In this document: piece by piece, positions 62,487 through 64,000 of the stretch | How positions within the stretch are numbered: the first letter of the stretch is position 1 | Layout of the letters: each line of letters opens with the position of its first letter | Source of the DNA: Solenopsis invicta | Lineage: Eukaryota; Arthropoda; Insecta; Hymenoptera; Formicidae | Direction of reading: 5' to 3' | DNA length: 64,000 bases | NCBI RefSeq assembly: GCF_016802725.1 | Contig: NC_052669.1 | Coordinates: 20,303,770-20,367,769 of the forward strand | Program-made: the position numbers and the translations under genes | Notes under the pieces: generated by a model | The model's database searches: none | What the model was told of the DNA's origin: nothing | Seen by the model: only the letters and a program-made list of their open reading frames with translations

Positions 62487-62994
62487 TACCCAAGTAGCAC
62501 ATATACGTTTCAAAAACGTTTTATTACCGATTTCTAGAAACGTTTCTCATGCATTAAAATGTCCACTCAGAAAAATGTTAACTGAAACGTTTCTTTTCCA
62601 ATAAAATAACATTTAAGAAACCATTATAAAAACATTATTTTTACGGATAAAGAAAATTTAACATTTCTACTTTTTTAAAATTTCTAATTATTTAAACTTA
62701 TTTTTCACGCGTTTAAAGATAGTAGATACATAATTATGTATAAAGCTTCTACAACATTCTCACACAACACGTATGTTTCAAAGACATCTACTATCTTTAA
62801 ACACGTGAAAAGTATGTTTAAATAATTAGAAATTCTAAAAAACTAGAATTAAATTTAAAAATTTCTTTATCCGTAAAAAAAACGTTTCTAAAAGTTTCTT
62901 AAATGTTATTTTATCGAAAAAAAAAAAAACGTTTCTAGAAATCAGTAATAAAACGTTTCGGAAAAACGTTTTTGAAACGTATATGTGCTAGGTA
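62487..62994. mobile_element. 508-bp fold-back element rich in AACGTTT
   Basis: The left end TACCCAAGTAGCACATATAC mirrors the right end GTATATGTGCTAGGTA. Both arms continue through CGTTTCAAAAACGTTTTATTAC, TTTCTAGAAACGTTT, TTAAGAAAC, TTTACGGATAAAG, TTTCTAATTATTTAAAC and TTTAAAGATAGTAGAT, so nearly the whole element folds on itself with a centre near 62740. The palindromic core AACGTT recurs many times in both arms. No ORF. It is a MITE of unknown superfamily. Its terminus CCCAAGTAGCA resembles the CCCAGGTAACA terminus of the element at 61397. Confidence 0.8.
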
Positions 62995-64000
62995 ATCACC
63001 GATACAAATTATTTATTTTGTATACTTTTATCTTTTGCACTTTTTCTATTGTCATCATATTAGAATCATCGTGTTCAATAAGTCACGACACACTTAAAAA
63101 AATTTTTTACATTAAAATTTTTCTATATTATAATTTTATCATTACTTTAACATTAAAAATTGTTCCCAAAAATTGAAATGCAATTTATATTTATCCCAAT
63201 CATTATTTTCTTTTACAAGATATTGCCACGTTTTTATATAAATATTTAATAACTCACAACACGGTTTTAAAAAAACGCTTTCTGCATAAAAAATTATTCC
63301 TTTTCAAAACCGATATAAATTATCTTTTTTTTTTACGTAAAATATTATCGTGAGATATTAACATCTTGTTTATACAATAACTTAGCTACGTTGATAATTT
63401 AAGTGGTGAAAATACTTTTGTAATTATTTTTAATCTGTTACTGACGTATTACATTCATGACGACAGTTCAACATATATATTTGAATTTCAAAGGTCATGT
63501 TTTCGTTGTGTCTAGTCATTTGCTTTCGATAATTGCTTCAAAGATTATTCTATTTTTCTTTAAATAGCAAAAGCATAATAATACACATTTAAATGATTTG
63601 TATCTCTTGAAATATTAGAAAATTTGATTAGATCGTGCAATTTTTATTGTCAGTATATATTTCGCTACAAGGAAATTTTTATTACATATGCAGTTTTTGT
63701 TACACATGTGAATCTTTAATTTGTTCACAATGTAAAGATACAGAGATTTGATTTGTAATCGAGTCTTATAAATCCATTTCACTAATGTATATGTACCTCG
63801 TTTTAATTACAGGATTAATGTAACGGAGGGAAAATATCATTGTATATGAGAAAATAATTTCTAAAAAAAATATTTCAATGAAATGTTTAATTTAATACTT
63901 TTATGTGTTACACGTGTTACACAATGTGTGTTACGTTACACAATGATCTATATATATTTCCTCATGCGACAATTTCTATTTCGGTCCGATGTATACAATT
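62995..64000. other. AT-rich spacer with faint direct repeats
   Basis: No gene or RNA gene is supported; the 63-aa ORF at 62985-63176 is AT-driven. A segment near 63068-63120 (GTGTTCAATAAGTCACGACAC .. TTTTTACATTAAAA) resembles 62412-62474 (GTGTTCGATAAGTTGTGACGC .. TTTTTACATTAAAA). A weaker third copy lies near 63230-63300. A short cluster of GTGTTAC/GTTACAC occurs at 63904-63943. Confidence 0.45.

Overview
The window looks like nuclear DNA of an insect. The only host gene has insect-like structure (short introns, AT-rich flanks) and encodes the mitochondrial 3-ketoacyl-CoA thiolase (ACAA2; Drosophila yip2 type). An ant or other hymenopteran is plausible, but that is inference and the species is not identified. 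There are no bacterial features.

Region 1 (1-48604) is one head-to-tail satellite array. The monomer is about 139 bp and AT-rich, and every copy lies in the same orientation. Diverged monomer classes (here called C, A, B, D, E) form higher-order repeats (HORs): trimers C-A-B (419 bp) and C-A3-E (418 bp), and a tetramer C-A2-D-E (555 bp). These combine into longer HORs of 7, 9, 16, 22 and 15 monomers. The clearest block (36191-46500) has two 3066-bp 22-mers followed by two 2089-bp 15-mers. The short ORFs in the array are by-products of the repeat. The last kilobase of this part (47.5-48.6 kb) has diverged monomers without an evident HOR, as expected at an array edge.

Region 2 (48605-54212) is a Ty3/gypsy LTR retrotransposon on the minus strand, inserted into a satellite monomer with a 4-bp target duplication (GGAG). 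The Gag knuckle and a tRNA-Trp primer site point to the CsRn1 clade. It is dead: gag is frameshifted, pol has several breaks, and the integrase catalytic Glu is Ala. The LTRs differ by about 4 %, so the insertion is not recent.

Region 3 (54213-56536) is the rest of the satellite, diverged, with one local 10-monomer duplication (about 1.385 kb). It ends at a (TTA)n tract, after which the sequence is unique.

Region 4 (56591-64000) is AT-rich unique DNA with several fold-back (inverted-repeat) elements and the thiolase gene on the minus strand, whose stop codon is only about 2.1 kb from the satellite edge. One near-perfect 300-bp inverted repeat ends 5 bp past the stop codon, so it probably lies in the 3' UTR. 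Two fold-back elements upstream of the coding exons share a terminal motif. The window therefore crosses a boundary from a probably (peri)centromeric or heterochromatic satellite into gene-bearing DNA.
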